DNA of 64,000 nt from CAZMUQ01 sp964569845 (GCA_964569845.1 CAZMUQ010000002.1:62001-126000), one strand, 5' to 3'. Positions 1-9,093 are shown, counted from the stretch's first letter. Program-made: numbers and translations. Notes: generated from the letters alone by a model not told the origin.

Positions 1-1
1 T

Positions 2-895
2 TACAATTTTATTCAAAGAGGCCATACAATTGAGGATGTTGTAGAATCATTTAGAGTTTGTAAGGATGCAGGTTTTGCTATAATAGCTCATTTAATGTTA
101 AACCTTCCAGGCTCAGATTTTCAAAGAGACCTTGAAATGTTTAAGATTATTTTTTCTGATGAAAGATTTAAGCCTGACAATATTAAGATTTATCCTACTC
201 TTGTTCTTAAGGGTACAAAGCTTTATGAACTTTGGGAAAAAGGTGAATATCAGCCATACTCAGATGAGGATATCATTAAGCTTATAATTGAGGCTAAAAA
301 AATGCTTCCAAGATGGGTTAGAATTCAAAGAATTCAAAGAGATATTCCTGCAAATCTTATCATTGCAGGTGTTAAAAAAAGTAACCTGAGGGAAATTGTA
401 CTTAAAAAAATGTGGGAAGAAGGTTTAAAATGCCCCTGTATTCGTTGCAGAGAAGTAGGACATGTTAAGGCTAAATTTGGTTTAGAACCTAAACCTGAAA
501 ATATAAAGTTGAAAGTTGAAAAATACTATGCATCTGAAGGTGAAGAAATCTTCTTATCTTATGAAGATGTTAAGCAGGATATACTTATCGGACACTTAAG
601 GTTAAGATACCCATCAGAGAAAGTTTTTAGACCAGAAATTGAGAAAGGCAAATCTCTAATTGTTAGAGAACTCCATGTTTATGGGTCTCTTATACCTGTT
701 GGAGCTAAAAATATTGAAGGATGGCAACATCGGGGTTATGGTAGACTTCTACTTGAAGAAGCTGAAAAAATTGCTATTGAAGAATATGATGCAAAAAAAA
801 TTCTTATTCTTTCAGCATTAGGTGTTAAAAGTTATTATGCAAAATTCGGCTATAAAAAGGATGGAGTCTATGTATCTAAAATCTTAAAGCATTAA
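2..895 (+). CDS. elp3: Elp3-family tRNA uridine(34) acetyltransferase, C-terminal part
   Basis: The reading frame is open from the first bases of the window, so this gene is cut at its 5' end. About 297 residues remain. They cover the end of the radical SAM domain and a C-terminal GNAT acetyltransferase domain. Visible landmarks are a cysteine cluster (CPCIRCREVGH) typical of the Elp3 linker, a LRLRYPSE strand, RELHVYG, and the acetyl-CoA loop around QHRGYGRLLLEEAE, followed by YYAKFGYKKDG near the end. Elp3 proteins carboxymethylate wobble uridines in tRNA. Archaeal members act alone, without the other Elongator subunits. The fit to the family is strong over the whole visible part. The iron-sulfur cysteines lie outside the window and cannot be checked. 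Confidence 0.9.
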   Translation, partial: YNFIQRGHTIEDVVESFRVCKDAGFAIIAHLMLNLPGSDFQRDLEMFKIIFSDERFKPDNIKIYPTLVLKGTKLYELWEKGEYQPYSDEDIIKLIIEAKKMLPRWVRIQRIQRDIPANLIIAGVKKSNLREIVLKKMWEEGLKCPCIRCREVGHVKAKFGLEPKPENIKLKVEKYYASEGEEIFLSYEDVKQDILIGHLRLRYPSEKVFRPEIEKGKSLIVRELHVYGSLIPVGAKNIEGWQHRGYGRLLLEEAEKIAIEEYDAKKILILSALGVKSYYAKFGYKKDGVYVSKILKH

Positions 896-962
896 AAAGT
901 AGACTTCTATTACTCTAACTTTCCATTAAAATGGGAATTTTTGGTAGATTTAGTTATAGTTG

Positions 963-2432
963 TTATCTATCAAAGTAAAGGTGGAATTCATATGGATGCG
1001 GCCTTAGATTTACTTCCTTATACTCATTAATTTCAAGCTCAACTATTTTATCAATTAAATCCTGAGAAAATATCGGTTTTAAGTATTCTTGGTCACTTTG
1101 TAACGATTCAGCAGCTTCTTTTAAGCTTCCAGGTAGCTCCTTAATTCCTAGCTGTCTCCTTCTTTCAGGTGTAAGTTTGTAGATATCTTCATCTACAGGG
1201 TCACCCATATCGATTTTCTTTTTAACACCATCAAGTCCAGCTGCAAGTATAGCTGCAAAACATAAGTAGGGATTAGATGAGGGGTCAGGAGGTCTAAATT
1301 CAAGCCTTTTTTGCTTTGCAGCTTTAATACCTTTATGATAAACTGGAATTCTTAAACATGCGGACCTATTGCTGCGACTCCAAGCAACATAAACTGGAGC
1401 CTCAAATCCTGGAACAAGCCTCCGGTAGGAGCTTGTTGTTGGTGCAACAATAGCAGCTAGGGAGCATGCATGTTCAAGTAAACCTCCACCAAAATATCTA
1501 GCTAGCTGGCTTAATTCAGCATACTCATCATTTGGATCATAAAAAAGGTTTTTTTCATTTTTCCAGATACTTACATGAACATGCATACCAGAAGCATTAT
1601 CTATGAAAATTGGTTTAGGCATAAAAGTTGCAACCATACCATATTTAGAAGCAACATTCCTGATTACGTACTTAAGAGTCATTACATTATCTCCAGTATT
1701 TGTTAGGCTATCTCGGTAAAAGTTTATCTCACTTTGACCAGCAGAGGCTACTTCATGATGGTGAACATCACAAATTATACCAAAAAATTCTGTTAAAATT
1801 CTAACACATTCGCATCTAAATTCCATAAGAGAATCTTGAGGTGGTACAGAAAAATATCCTTCCTTAAACCTAATTGGGTAACCTGTTCCACCATTATTCC
1901 AAGCAGCCTCTCTTGATTCTATTTGATAACTTTGCCCCCTGTAAGCATTCAAAATATCCCAGCTTACTTTATCAAAAACAAAAAATTCAACTTCAGGACC
2001 CCAATAAGATACATCGTAACCCATTTCCCTTAATACCTGCTCAGCTCTTTGGGCAACTCCTCTTGGATCCCTAGAAAATCTTCCTAGCCCAAATCCCCAG
2101 TAAACATCACAAATCATTCTTGCAGTTTTCAAATTTTCAGACATCCAAGGGATTATTGAAAATGTTGAAGGATCTGGTTTAAGAACCATATCTGACTCAT
2201 GAATTTCAACATACCCTCTAATTGAGGAACCATCAAGTTTAGGGATTCCCTCAGTAAAACTATCCTCATCTAAAAATTCGGCTGAGATTGTTGTATGGTT
2301 AAGTTTTCCAGGAACATCGGTAAAATGTAGATCTATAAACTTAACATTCTCCTTCCTAATTAATTCTAAAACTTCTTCAGGCTTTCTTTTTAACGGTTTT
2401 ATTTTTCCTTCAGCAGTTCTAATATAGGGCAT
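963..2432 (-). CDS. glnA: Glutamine synthetase, type I
   Basis: A 489-residue type I glutamine synthetase, which condenses ammonia with glutamate using ATP. The beta-grasp N-terminal domain occupies roughly residues 1-110 and the catalytic domain the rest. The ATP/glutamate-site signatures are present as KPIFIDNASGMHVHVS and HHEVASAGQSEINF, with EVEFFVF contributing metal-binding glutamates. It is convergent with elp3 and divergent from guaA, sharing a 235 bp control region. An NrpR-family regulator lies two genes away and glnA is the classical NrpR target, so nitrogen repression is likely though not shown. Start chosen at MPYIRTAEGKI. Confidence 0.96.
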   Translation of the reverse strand: MPYIRTAEGKIKPLKRKPEEVLELIRKENVKFIDLHFTDVPGKLNHTTISAEFLDEDSFTEGIPKLDGSSIRGYVEIHESDMVLKPDPSTFSIIPWMSENLKTARMICDVYWGFGLGRFSRDPRGVAQRAEQVLREMGYDVSYWGPEVEFFVFDKVSWDILNAYRGQSYQIESREAAWNNGGTGYPIRFKEGYFSVPPQDSLMEFRCECVRILTEFFGIICDVHHHEVASAGQSEINFYRDSLTNTGDNVMTLKYVIRNVASKYGMVATFMPKPIFIDNASGMHVHVSIWKNEKNLFYDPNDEYAELSQLARYFGGGLLEHACSLAAIVAPTTSSYRRLVPGFEAPVYVAWSRSNRSACLRIPVYHKGIKAAKQKRLEFRPPDPSSNPYLCFAAILAAGLDGVKKKIDMGDPVDEDIYKLTPERRRQLGIKELPGSLKEAAESLQSDQEYLKPIFSQDLIDKIVELEINEYKEVNLRPHPYEFHLYFDR

Positions 2433-2449
2433 ACTACTGCACCATATCT

Positions 2450-2467
2450 TTCAATTAATAATTGGAA
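2450..2467. promoter_or_regulatory. Near-palindrome at the predicted glnA transcription start
   Basis: TTCAATTAATAATTGGAA reads almost the same on both strands and sits about 25 bases downstream of the glnA TATA box, where a repressor would block initiation. It does not match the methanogen NrpR operator GGAA-N6-TTCC, so any link to NrpR is a guess. Confidence 0.25.
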
Positions 2468-2483
2468 GATTAAAAAACTCCGA

Positions 2484-2492
2484 ATATATACT
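2484..2492 (-). promoter_or_regulatory. Probable TATA box of glnA
   Basis: Read on the minus strand this is AAAAAAGTATATATTC, an A-rich BRE-like stretch followed by a TATA-like core. It lies about 52-60 bases before the glnA start codon, so transcription would begin near 2460 with a short leader. Confidence 0.5.
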
Positions 2493-2505
2493 TTTTTGTG
2501 ATTAA

Positions 2506-2558
2506 TCAGAACAATTGCTCAATTTTAAAATGAAAAACTTTACTATTGTTCAGAACAA
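2506..2558. repeat. Paired TCAGAACAA motifs between glnA and guaA
   Basis: TCAGAACAA occurs at 2506-2514 and again at 2550-2558. Within the same span GAACAAT (2509-2515) and ATTGTTC (2545-2551) form an inverted pair. The block lies upstream of the glnA TATA box in the shared glnA/guaA control region and could be an activator or repressor site. No known consensus was recognised. Confidence 0.3.
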
Positions 2559-2667
2559 GGCGAAACACAGATTAAACCTCCTTAATAATCAATTTTTAGA
2601 GATTTAAGAGCAAAAAAGAAATAAGGAATAATAGTTAAAGTTGAGTAAGTTAAGGTTGAAGTAGAAA

Positions 2668-4218
2668 ATGGTTAAACCAGATGCTATACTTGTTCTCGAT
2701 TTTGGAGGTCAATACTGTCATTTAATTAGTAGAAGGGTAAGGGAACAAAATGTTTATTCTGAAATAGTCCACTACGATATAACTTTAAGAGAAATATCAG
2801 AGCTAAATAAAAAGGTTAACATCAAAGGATTAATTTTATCAGGAGGACCTTCAAGCGTTTATGAGGCGGATGCTCCAAAATTTAACATAGAAATTTTGAA
2901 TCTTAACATACCTTTACTTGGTATATGCTATGGTCACCAGCTTTTAGCTTATATGTTTGGAGGAGAAGTTAGACTTGGAAAAGAAAAAGAATATGGAATT
3001 ACCTATACAACCATAATTAAGCCTAACAAGATTTTTGAAGGCTTAAATAAGCGGGAAAAAGTTTGGATGAGCCATGGAGATACTGTGTATAAGCTTCCAG
3101 AAGATTTTATAATTTTAGCCTACACAAAAAATTCTCCTATTGCTGCTTTTAAGCATAAGAAAAAACCTATTTACGGTTTACAATGGCATCCTGAAGTTGT
3201 TCATACTGAGCATGGTATTCAAATGCTGAAAAATTTTATTTTTAAGGTTTGCAAATGTAAACCTAACTGGGTAATGGAAGATTTTATTGGAAAAGCTATT
3301 AAAGAAATAAAGGAAGCAGTTAAAGATAAAAAATGTGTTATAGCTTTAAGTGGAGGTGTTGATTCAAGTACAGCAGCAGTTTTAGCTTCCAAAGCTATAG
3401 GTAAAAATCTAACAGCAGTTTTTGTTGACCACGGCTTTATGCGTGAGGGTGAACCTGAAGCTGTTAAGGAAGCTCTTAAGAAATTTGATATGAATTTTAT
3501 CATGGTTGATGCTAAAGAAAGATTTTTAGAAAAACTTAAGGGTATAAGTGATCCTGAACTTAAAAGGAAGATTATTGGTGAAGAGTTTATCCGAGTTTTT
3601 GAGGAAGCTGCAAAAAAAATTAAAGCTGAATACCTAATTCAAGGAACGATTTATCCTGATAGAATTGAATCTGGTTTTAGAAAACATTCAGAAAAAATTA
3701 AAACTCATCATAATGTTGCAGGATTACCAACAAAAATAGAGTTTAAAGGTATAATCGAGCCCTTAAGAGATCTTTATAAAGATGAGGTAAGAAAAGTTGC
3801 AGAAAAATTAGGGTTACCCAAGGAAATTGTCCAAAGACAACCTTTCCCAGGACCAGGTTTAGCTGTTAGAGTTATTGGGGAAGTAACAAAAGAGAAAGTG
3901 GATATTGTAAGAAAAGCAGATAAAATTGTAAGAGAGGAAATAGAAAAAAGCGAAACCCTAAAAAAAAGTTTATGGCAGTATTTTGCTGTTTTAACTGATA
4001 CAAAAACTACTGGTGTTAAAGGTGATGCAAGAGCTTATGGTTACATGATAGCTATTAGAGCTGTTAAAAGTGAGGAGGCTATGACGGCAAGTTTTGCAAA
4101 AATTCCATATAAAATTTTAGAAAAGATTTCAACAAGAATAACTAATGAAATTCCACAGATTACAAGGGTTGTTTACGATATAACCCATAAACCACCAGCA
4201 ACAATAGAGTGGGAGTAG
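2668..4218 (+). CDS. guaA: GMP synthase (glutamine-hydrolysing), fused two-domain form
   Basis: A 516-residue GMP synthase converting XMP to GMP with ATP and glutamine-derived ammonia. The N-terminal class I amidotransferase (about 1-195) has the nucleophile in GICYGHQ (Cys87) and the partner histidine and glutamate in LQWHPEV. The ATP-pyrophosphatase domain follows with the PP-loop ALSGGVDSST. The C-terminal dimerisation domain has QPFPGPGLAVRV. Many euryarchaea carry these halves as separate genes; here they are one chain, as in bacteria and many Thermoproteota. The gene is divergent from glnA and followed by the NrpR-like regulator. Confidence 0.97.
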   Translation: MVKPDAILVLDFGGQYCHLISRRVREQNVYSEIVHYDITLREISELNKKVNIKGLILSGGPSSVYEADAPKFNIEILNLNIPLLGICYGHQLLAYMFGGEVRLGKEKEYGITYTTIIKPNKIFEGLNKREKVWMSHGDTVYKLPEDFIILAYTKNSPIAAFKHKKKPIYGLQWHPEVVHTEHGIQMLKNFIFKVCKCKPNWVMEDFIGKAIKEIKEAVKDKKCVIALSGGVDSSTAAVLASKAIGKNLTAVFVDHGFMREGEPEAVKEALKKFDMNFIMVDAKERFLEKLKGISDPELKRKIIGEEFIRVFEEAAKKIKAEYLIQGTIYPDRIESGFRKHSEKIKTHHNVAGLPTKIEFKGIIEPLRDLYKDEVRKVAEKLGLPKEIVQRQPFPGPGLAVRVIGEVTKEKVDIVRKADKIVREEIEKSETLKKSLWQYFAVLTDTKTTGVKGDARAYGYMIAIRAVKSEEAMTASFAKIPYKILEKISTRITNEIPQITRVVYDITHKPPATIEWE

Positions 4219-4286
4219 CCTTAAACCATGAAACTTTCGTTTATAGAGTTTATAACCTACTACTTTTTAAGGGTTTAAATCCTTTG

Positions 4287-4298
4287 AAAATATATATG
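4287..4298 (+). promoter_or_regulatory. Probable TATA box of the nrpR-like gene
   Basis: AAAATATATATG lies about 35-45 bases before the ATG of the regulator gene. This gives a short leader and separates the regulator's transcription from the upstream guaA. Confidence 0.45.
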
Positions 4299-4332
4299 TA
4301 TAAACCAAGCCAAGTATTTTACTCAAAAGACA

Positions 4333-5346
4333 ATGTACTATAATAGTGGAGTTGACCGTAAGCTTATTGAAATTTTGAGAATTCTTAGTGAGCATAATAA
4401 ACCTGTTGGTGCTAGACTTATTGCTAAAAAACTTGAAGAAAGAGGCTATAAACTAGATGAAAGAACTGTAAGATACCATTTAAGAATCCTTGATGAAAGG
4501 GGTTTAACAAGGAATCTAGGTTATGACGGTAGAATAATAACTGATAAGGGTCTTGAGGAAATAAAAAATGCGCTTGTAACAGAACGTATAGGGTTTATTA
4601 TCACAAAAATAGAATCTTTAATTTTTAAGATGAATTTTGATGTAGAAAAAGGTCGAGGAAAAATTGTAGCTAATCTTGCAACTATAGATAAAGAACATTT
4701 TAAGAAGGCTTTTCAAGTTATGAAGAAAGTTATCTTAGCAGGTTATGCTGTTAGCCCCTACATTAAAGTGTTTGATGAAGGTGAAACTTTTGAGAATTAT
4801 GTTGTTCCAAAGGGAAAAGTTATGGTTGCAACCATGTGTAGTATAACCTTAGATGGAATTCTTCATCATGCAGGAATCCCGGTTTCACCTAGATTTGGAG
4901 GAGTAATTCAAGTTTTAAATGGAGAACCTATTAGATTTACAGATTTAATTTCTTACTCTGGTTCAACATTAGATCCTCTAGAGGTTTTCTCAGCTAAAGG
5001 GTTAAGCTCCGTTTTAAATGTCGTTGAAACAGGGAATGGTTATATTCTAGCAAATTTTCGTGAGGTTCCAATGGATGCTCTAACAAAAGCTAAGGAAAGA
5101 TTACAAAAAGCTGAAGAAATTGGAATTAAAGGAACCATAATGATAGGCGAGCCTAATACACCCGTACTAGGTGTACCTGTAAGAATTGATAAAGCCGGGA
5201 TAGCATTAATGGGTGGAATAAATCCTTTAACAGCAGTTAGTGAAGCAAAAATCCCGATAGAAACAAAGGCTATTGAATGTTTAATAGATTTTGAGGAAAT
5301 GGTAAACATAAGTAGGGTAGGAAATTTTACTAAAGCCAGTTTTTAA
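4333..5346 (+). CDS. nrpR: NrpR-family nitrogen regulator (winged helix plus one NrpR/DUF128 domain)
   Basis: A 337-residue protein. Residues about 5-80 form a winged helix (ARLIAKKLEERGYKLDERTVRYHLRILDERG), and the rest is one NrpR effector domain (DUF128), recognisable from GVIQVLNGEPIRFTDLISYSGSTLDPLEVF and the GIKGTIMIGEPNTPVLGVPV and GIALMGGINPLTAV segments. In Methanococcus, NrpR represses glnA and nif genes and is released by 2-oxoglutarate. The methanococcal protein has two effector domains; this one has a single domain, like the split versions in other methanogens. Position two genes from glnA fits local nitrogen control. Downstream is a scaffold gap. Confidence 0.85.
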   Translation: MYYNSGVDRKLIEILRILSEHNKPVGARLIAKKLEERGYKLDERTVRYHLRILDERGLTRNLGYDGRIITDKGLEEIKNALVTERIGFIITKIESLIFKMNFDVEKGRGKIVANLATIDKEHFKKAFQVMKKVILAGYAVSPYIKVFDEGETFENYVVPKGKVMVATMCSITLDGILHHAGIPVSPRFGGVIQVLNGEPIRFTDLISYSGSTLDPLEVFSAKGLSSVLNVVETGNGYILANFREVPMDALTKAKERLQKAEEIGIKGTIMIGEPNTPVLGVPVRIDKAGIALMGGINPLTAVSEAKIPIETKAIECLIDFEEMVNISRVGNFTKASF

Positions 5347-5375
5347 TGAAATAATAACTGAGGATGAAAAAATAG

Positions 5376-5475
5376 NNNNNNNNNNNNNNNNNNNNNNNNN
5401 NNNNNNNNNNNNNNNNNNNNNNNNNNNNNNNNNNNNNNNNNNNNNNNNNNNNNNNNNNNNNNNNNNNNNNNNNNN
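5376..5475. other. Scaffold gap (100 N) between nrpR and secY
   Basis: Exactly 100 N, the usual placeholder for a join of unknown length. The two flanks share no obvious overlap. Both neighbouring genes end with their own stop codons before the gap and converge on it. Genes that often follow secY in archaea, such as adenylate kinase, could be missing here or be encoded elsewhere. Confidence 0.95.
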
Positions 5476-5479
5476 AGAA

Positions 5480-6877
5480 TTAGATTCCTAGTATTTTACT
5501 TATTCCAGGATACATTTCCTCTATACGCTCTCTAACTAAAAGTTGATAATATTGCCACATTATACCTGTTGTTAAAAGTATACCTATACCAGTACCAAAA
5601 GTGTTAAAGAAGTCTGCTACTGCTGCAATTAATCCGACAGTTATGCCCCCAAGAATCGTTACTGTTGGAATATATCTGTCAAGAATTTCCTTTATAGGTT
5701 TCTCCGTTCTTCTAAATCCTGGTACTTGTAAACCAGCACCTATTAATTGTTTTGCAACATCTCTTGAACTTAAGCCTGCAACCTCAACCCAGGTAATGGA
5801 GAAAAGAACACATACACTAACAAGTATAAGCGTATAAATTAAAGCTCTTATAGGGTCAACTAGAACAGATCCAAGATTTCTTGGAGGAGTTAAGTAATAT
5901 ATTAATCCACCCACAGGTGCACCCGTTGTCCTGTTGATGGTTCCAAGAAAACTTGCTATAAAACTATTTGGAAATCTGCTTGAGAGAACGCTAGAGAAAA
6001 AGTATAAGTCTGCGAATAAGGCTGATGCTAAGATTACGGGGATATTAGAAACGTAGAAAAATTTAACAGGATAACTTCCACGAAAACCTCTAAATCGGGC
6101 ATATGAAATTGGAATTTCTACTCTTAAACCTTCCAAGTATATTATAATTAAAAAGATTATTATCATGGAAATAAAGCCAGTCATATCTGGAAGATTCCAA
6201 GGTCTAATAATTATGGCTGCAACTTGACCACTAAATATAGCCTGAAATAGAGCAAGAATTGCCCCAACAAAGTACCCATCTTGAGCAACTATCGGAGCAA
6301 AACAACTCCAGAATATTTGTTGAGCAACCCCCGCAGCAATAAAAAGGCTTATACCACTACCTATACCCCATCCTTTCTGAACAAGCTCATCAAGCAATAT
6401 TACAATTATACCTGCAGCTAGAAGTTGAAGGAAAACAATTAAGGCGATATTTAACTCTAGATGCCCGTAAACACCTCCAAAAACATAAACCAAAGCTTCA
6501 AATGCTGTCATAACTATCGCAAAAACCTTATTTGCAGCTGTAAAGAGGGCTCTATCTCTAGGTTTAGACATATCAAGGTCTATTATTTTTGAGCCGACAA
6601 GCAGCTGGAGAACTAATCCTGCAGTAACAATAGGACCAATTCCAAGTTCCATTAGAGTGCCTCTTCTAGAGGCAAAAATAACACGCATAAGAGCAAAGGG
6701 ATCTTGGCCACCTAAAGCTATACCATAAAGGGGGGTTTCAGCCATAATTAAGTATACTATTAAAACAATACCAGTCCAGAAAAGCTTCTCAGTAAATCGT
6801 ACTGTACGTATAGGTTTTTTTATCTCAGGAAGCCCTTTTGCAAGACTCGCAAAAGCTTCAAAGAATTTTCCGGCCAT
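5480..6877 (-). CDS. secY: Preprotein translocase subunit SecY
   Basis: A 465-residue polytopic membrane protein with about ten hydrophobic helices, the channel subunit of the Sec translocon. Family landmarks include the early helix around PLYGIALGGQDPF, GIGPIVTAGLVLQLLVGSKII (the conserved TM2 region), GIGSGISLFIAAGV, and the cytoplasmic loop before helix 9 with VAKQLIGAGLQVPGFRR. It is the last gene of the ribosomal operon, 22 bases after L15, which is the standard archaeal position. Its stop codon lies five bases from the scaffold gap, so the chain is complete. Confidence 0.97.
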   Translation of the reverse strand: MAGKFFEAFASLAKGLPEIKKPIRTVRFTEKLFWTGIVLIVYLIMAETPLYGIALGGQDPFALMRVIFASRRGTLMELGIGPIVTAGLVLQLLVGSKIIDLDMSKPRDRALFTAANKVFAIVMTAFEALVYVFGGVYGHLELNIALIVFLQLLAAGIIVILLDELVQKGWGIGSGISLFIAAGVAQQIFWSCFAPIVAQDGYFVGAILALFQAIFSGQVAAIIIRPWNLPDMTGFISMIIIFLIIIYLEGLRVEIPISYARFRGFRGSYPVKFFYVSNIPVILASALFADLYFFSSVLSSRFPNSFIASFLGTINRTTGAPVGGLIYYLTPPRNLGSVLVDPIRALIYTLILVSVCVLFSITWVEVAGLSSRDVAKQLIGAGLQVPGFRRTEKPIKEILDRYIPTVTILGGITVGLIAAVADFFNTFGTGIGILLTTGIMWQYYQLLVRERIEEMYPGISKILGI

Positions 6878-6898
6878 CGTTATCAGCCAAATTCTAGG

Positions 6899-7333
6899 TT
6901 AAACCTTAATTATGCTTCCACCTGCATCTAAAATTTTTTCTTCAGCTTTTTTTGAACAAAATTTAGTTTCAACAATAACAGGTTTACTTATATCACCTTC
7001 GCCAAGAAGCTTTTCGTATCCAAGCTTAGGAAGATTAACAACATATTTTCCATCTTTAACTTCAACTTTACCTTCACTGGCAAGCTTATCAAGAAACTCG
7101 CTAAGTTCACCAACATTTAAAGCTTTAACCTCCCCCCTACCTGTTGGACAGCGGAAACCCTTTTTACCAAAATGGTTTGGAGCATATTTTACTACATATG
7201 TCCACTTATGCTTATGTCCTCCAGCCCAGCCTCTACCACCTTTCATCCCATGCTTACGATGCTGACCAACCCTACCCCAACCACAAGTTCTGGATCCACG
7301 GAGCTTTCTTATCTTTCTGAATCTGTGAGGCAA
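6899..7333 (-). CDS. rpl15: Ribosomal protein uL15
   Basis: A 144-residue large-subunit protein of the L15 family. The basic glycine-rich N-terminus (RKLRGSRTCGWGRVGQHRKHGMKGGRGWAGGHKHKW) binds 23S rRNA, and the C-terminal globular part ends in KILDAGGSIIKV, typical of archaeal L15. It sits between L30 and SecY, as is conserved in archaea, and is about 20 bases after L30. Start chosen at MPHRFRKIRK, the usual archaeal N-terminus. Confidence 0.97.
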   Translation of the reverse strand: MPHRFRKIRKLRGSRTCGWGRVGQHRKHGMKGGRGWAGGHKHKWTYVVKYAPNHFGKKGFRCPTGRGEVKALNVGELSEFLDKLASEGKVEVKDGKYVVNLPKLGYEKLLGEGDISKPVIVETKFCSKKAEEKILDAGGSIIKV

Positions 7334-7352
7334 TCTAAATCCCCCAAATATC

Positions 7353-7847
7353 CTAAATCATTCTTGCTAATAGTTCATTTATTTTTTCGCCCCTATAACC
7401 CAGCTCTCCACCTTCGGAAAATGCACGTTTTAAAGTTTTCTTAAAACCTTTTGATGGAGGGTGAAGACGGAAAACAGGTTTAACACCATCAAGCTCTTTA
7501 AGCTTTAACTCGGTCTTATATAGCTTTTCAGCAACTTCTTCAAAACTGTTAAACCCTTTTTTCCTTAAATATTCCTCTGTAAGTTTTTTTCCACCAACAA
7601 TTTCGCCACGTTTTTGAAGAAGTTTAATAATGATTTCTTTTGAAGCTTCACCCCATGTTATATAATCTTTAGCTTTTTGAAGCATCCCAAGATACTGGGG
7701 GGTTGCAGGAATTAGGGTTGCATGATTAGGCTTTTCTAAGCGTAAAAGTTTAAGGGTGTATTTAACATCACTACGAACATTTACGGTTCCTCTAACTCTT
7801 ACAACAGCAAGACATTTACCTTCAACCTGATATTTATTTATGCTCAT
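7353..7847 (-). CDS. rpl30: Ribosomal protein uL30
   Basis: A 164-residue archaeal-length L30; bacterial versions are about 60 residues. The core CLAVVRVRGTVNVRSDVKYTLKLLRL and NHATLIPATPQYLGMLQKAKDYITWGE match the L30/L7e fold, followed by the archaeal and eukaryotic C-terminal extension with FRLHPPSKGFK. The gene starts two bases after the S5 stop codon, so the two are probably translated together. It lies between S5 and L15 in the conserved operon order. Confidence 0.97.
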   Translation of the reverse strand: MSINKYQVEGKCLAVVRVRGTVNVRSDVKYTLKLLRLEKPNHATLIPATPQYLGMLQKAKDYITWGEASKEIIIKLLQKRGEIVGGKKLTEEYLRKKGFNSFEEVAEKLYKTELKLKELDGVKPVFRLHPPSKGFKKTLKRAFSEGGELGYRGEKINELLARMI

Positions 7848-7849
7848 CC

Positions 7850-8473
7850 CTACTCAACCCAATCCTTTGGAGAAACAAGTGAGTAAGTGTTTCTTAATGC
7901 ATCATAAACTGCAAAAGCAAGCGATGTTGTTGTAGATGTTGCACCAAAACTTCTAGTCCAGCAATCTTTAATTCCTGCAAGTCTTAAAATTGTTGCTGTA
8001 ACATTATTAGCTACAAGCCCAAGGCCTCTTGGTCCAGGTATAAGAACAACCCTAACACTTCCACATTTACCTTCAACCTTAAATGGTAATGAATGAGGCA
8101 AATCACAACCACATTCCCAGCTTCCACAACCTCTTCTAACAGGAATAAGATTTAATTTAGCATACATTGTAGCTTTTTCAATAGCTAACCTAACTTGTTT
8201 AGCTTTTCCAGAGCCAACACCAATAACACCATCCTCGTTTCCAACTGCAACAACAACCCTAAACCTTGATTGTTCACCTGCATCTGTTTGCTTCTGAACA
8301 ATACCTATATCGAGAACTTCTTGACGTAAATTTGGTAAAAGTCTATCAACAATTTCTGCTTCTTGAATTCTGTAACCTTGACTAAAAACTTCATCTATTG
8401 AAACAATTTTACCTTCATATACAAGCCTACCAAGTCTTGTTCTTGGAACCCAAAACTCTTCTTCACTACTCAT
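7850..8473 (-). CDS. rps5: Ribosomal protein uS5
   Basis: A 207-residue small-subunit protein. The dsRBD-like N-terminal domain has RFRVVVAVGNEDGVIGVGSGKAKQVRLAI, the family signature, and the C-terminal domain has VVLIPGPRGLGLVANNVTATILRLAGIKDCWTRSFGATST. The archaeal extension before the signature (VDRLLPNLRQEVLDIGIVQKQTDAG) is present. S5 helps decoding accuracy at the mRNA entry site. It lies between L18 and L30. Confidence 0.97.
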   Translation of the reverse strand: MSSEEEFWVPRTRLGRLVYEGKIVSIDEVFSQGYRIQEAEIVDRLLPNLRQEVLDIGIVQKQTDAGEQSRFRVVVAVGNEDGVIGVGSGKAKQVRLAIEKATMYAKLNLIPVRRGCGSWECGCDLPHSLPFKVEGKCGSVRVVLIPGPRGLGLVANNVTATILRLAGIKDCWTRSFGATSTTTSLAFAVYDALRNTYSLVSPKDWVE

Positions 8474-8508
8474 ACCTAATCAACCACTCCCACTTTTAAA
8501 TACTCTCT

Positions 8509-9093
8509 CTATGAAAAACTTTTCTCGATTTTTTGCTTAACCTCATTAAAATGTTCTGGAAGATTTTCCGGGTTTAAACCATTAGCAAGATATTGAGAAA
8601 ACATTACTCCTCGTTTCTCCGAGCTACTGATAAGTTTCCAATATTCTGCTATATGTTTACCTTTAACCCTATCTTCATCAGGAAGAATTTCCCCATCACA
8701 TGGCACATAAATTCCAGCATCAATAACACCTTTTAAACCAGCATAAATTCTTGAACCTTTAGGAGGCTTCCTAATACCAGCATCAAGTATAGCTTCTTTA
8801 AGCTCAAATTTTTTAGCTTTTAAACCTGCAAGAAAACCTGTAAGGTAGGCTGCTGGAAGATTTCCACAAGGAGCTTTCCAACCATATTTTTCAAGCTCTT
8901 TTGAAAATGCTGAAACAAGCACCTTATCACCTTTAAGCTCAGCTTTAACAAATTGAACTCTTGTATGGGATAGGCTACACCTTATAACAAGCCTAATTTT
9001 CCTAGATTTAAGAAGCTCTCTTCTACGGTAATAGTTTGTTTTTCCTTCTCTTCTTCTTCTGAAGGGTACACGGTATGCTGGACCTTTAGCCAC
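8509..9093 (-). CDS. rpl18: Ribosomal protein uL18
   Basis: A 194-residue archaeal L18, which binds 5S rRNA in the central protuberance. The landmarks are YRVPFRRRREGKTNYYRRRELLKS at the N-terminus, AAYLTGFLAGLKAKK, and the archaeal region KGVIDAGIYVPCDGEILPDEDRVKGKHIAEYW. The start ATG overlaps the stop of L19e by one base, indicating coupled translation. It is the expected neighbour of L19e and S5. Confidence 0.97.
   Translation of the reverse strand: MAKGPAYRVPFRRRREGKTNYYRRRELLKSRKIRLVIRCSLSHTRVQFVKAELKGDKVLVSAFSKELEKYGWKAPCGNLPAAYLTGFLAGLKAKKFELKEAILDAGIRKPPKGSRIYAGLKGVIDAGIYVPCDGEILPDEDRVKGKHIAEYWKLISSSEKRGVMFSQYLANGLNPENLPEHFNEVKQKIEKSFS

Noticed and set aside
5040..5309. Minus-strand frame within the NrpR-like gene
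   Set aside because: Antisense shadow of a strongly conserved coding region.
6912..7444. Plus-strand frames opposite L15 and L30
   Set aside because: Shadows of the ribosomal genes, with no initiation signals and low-complexity Pro/Ser content.
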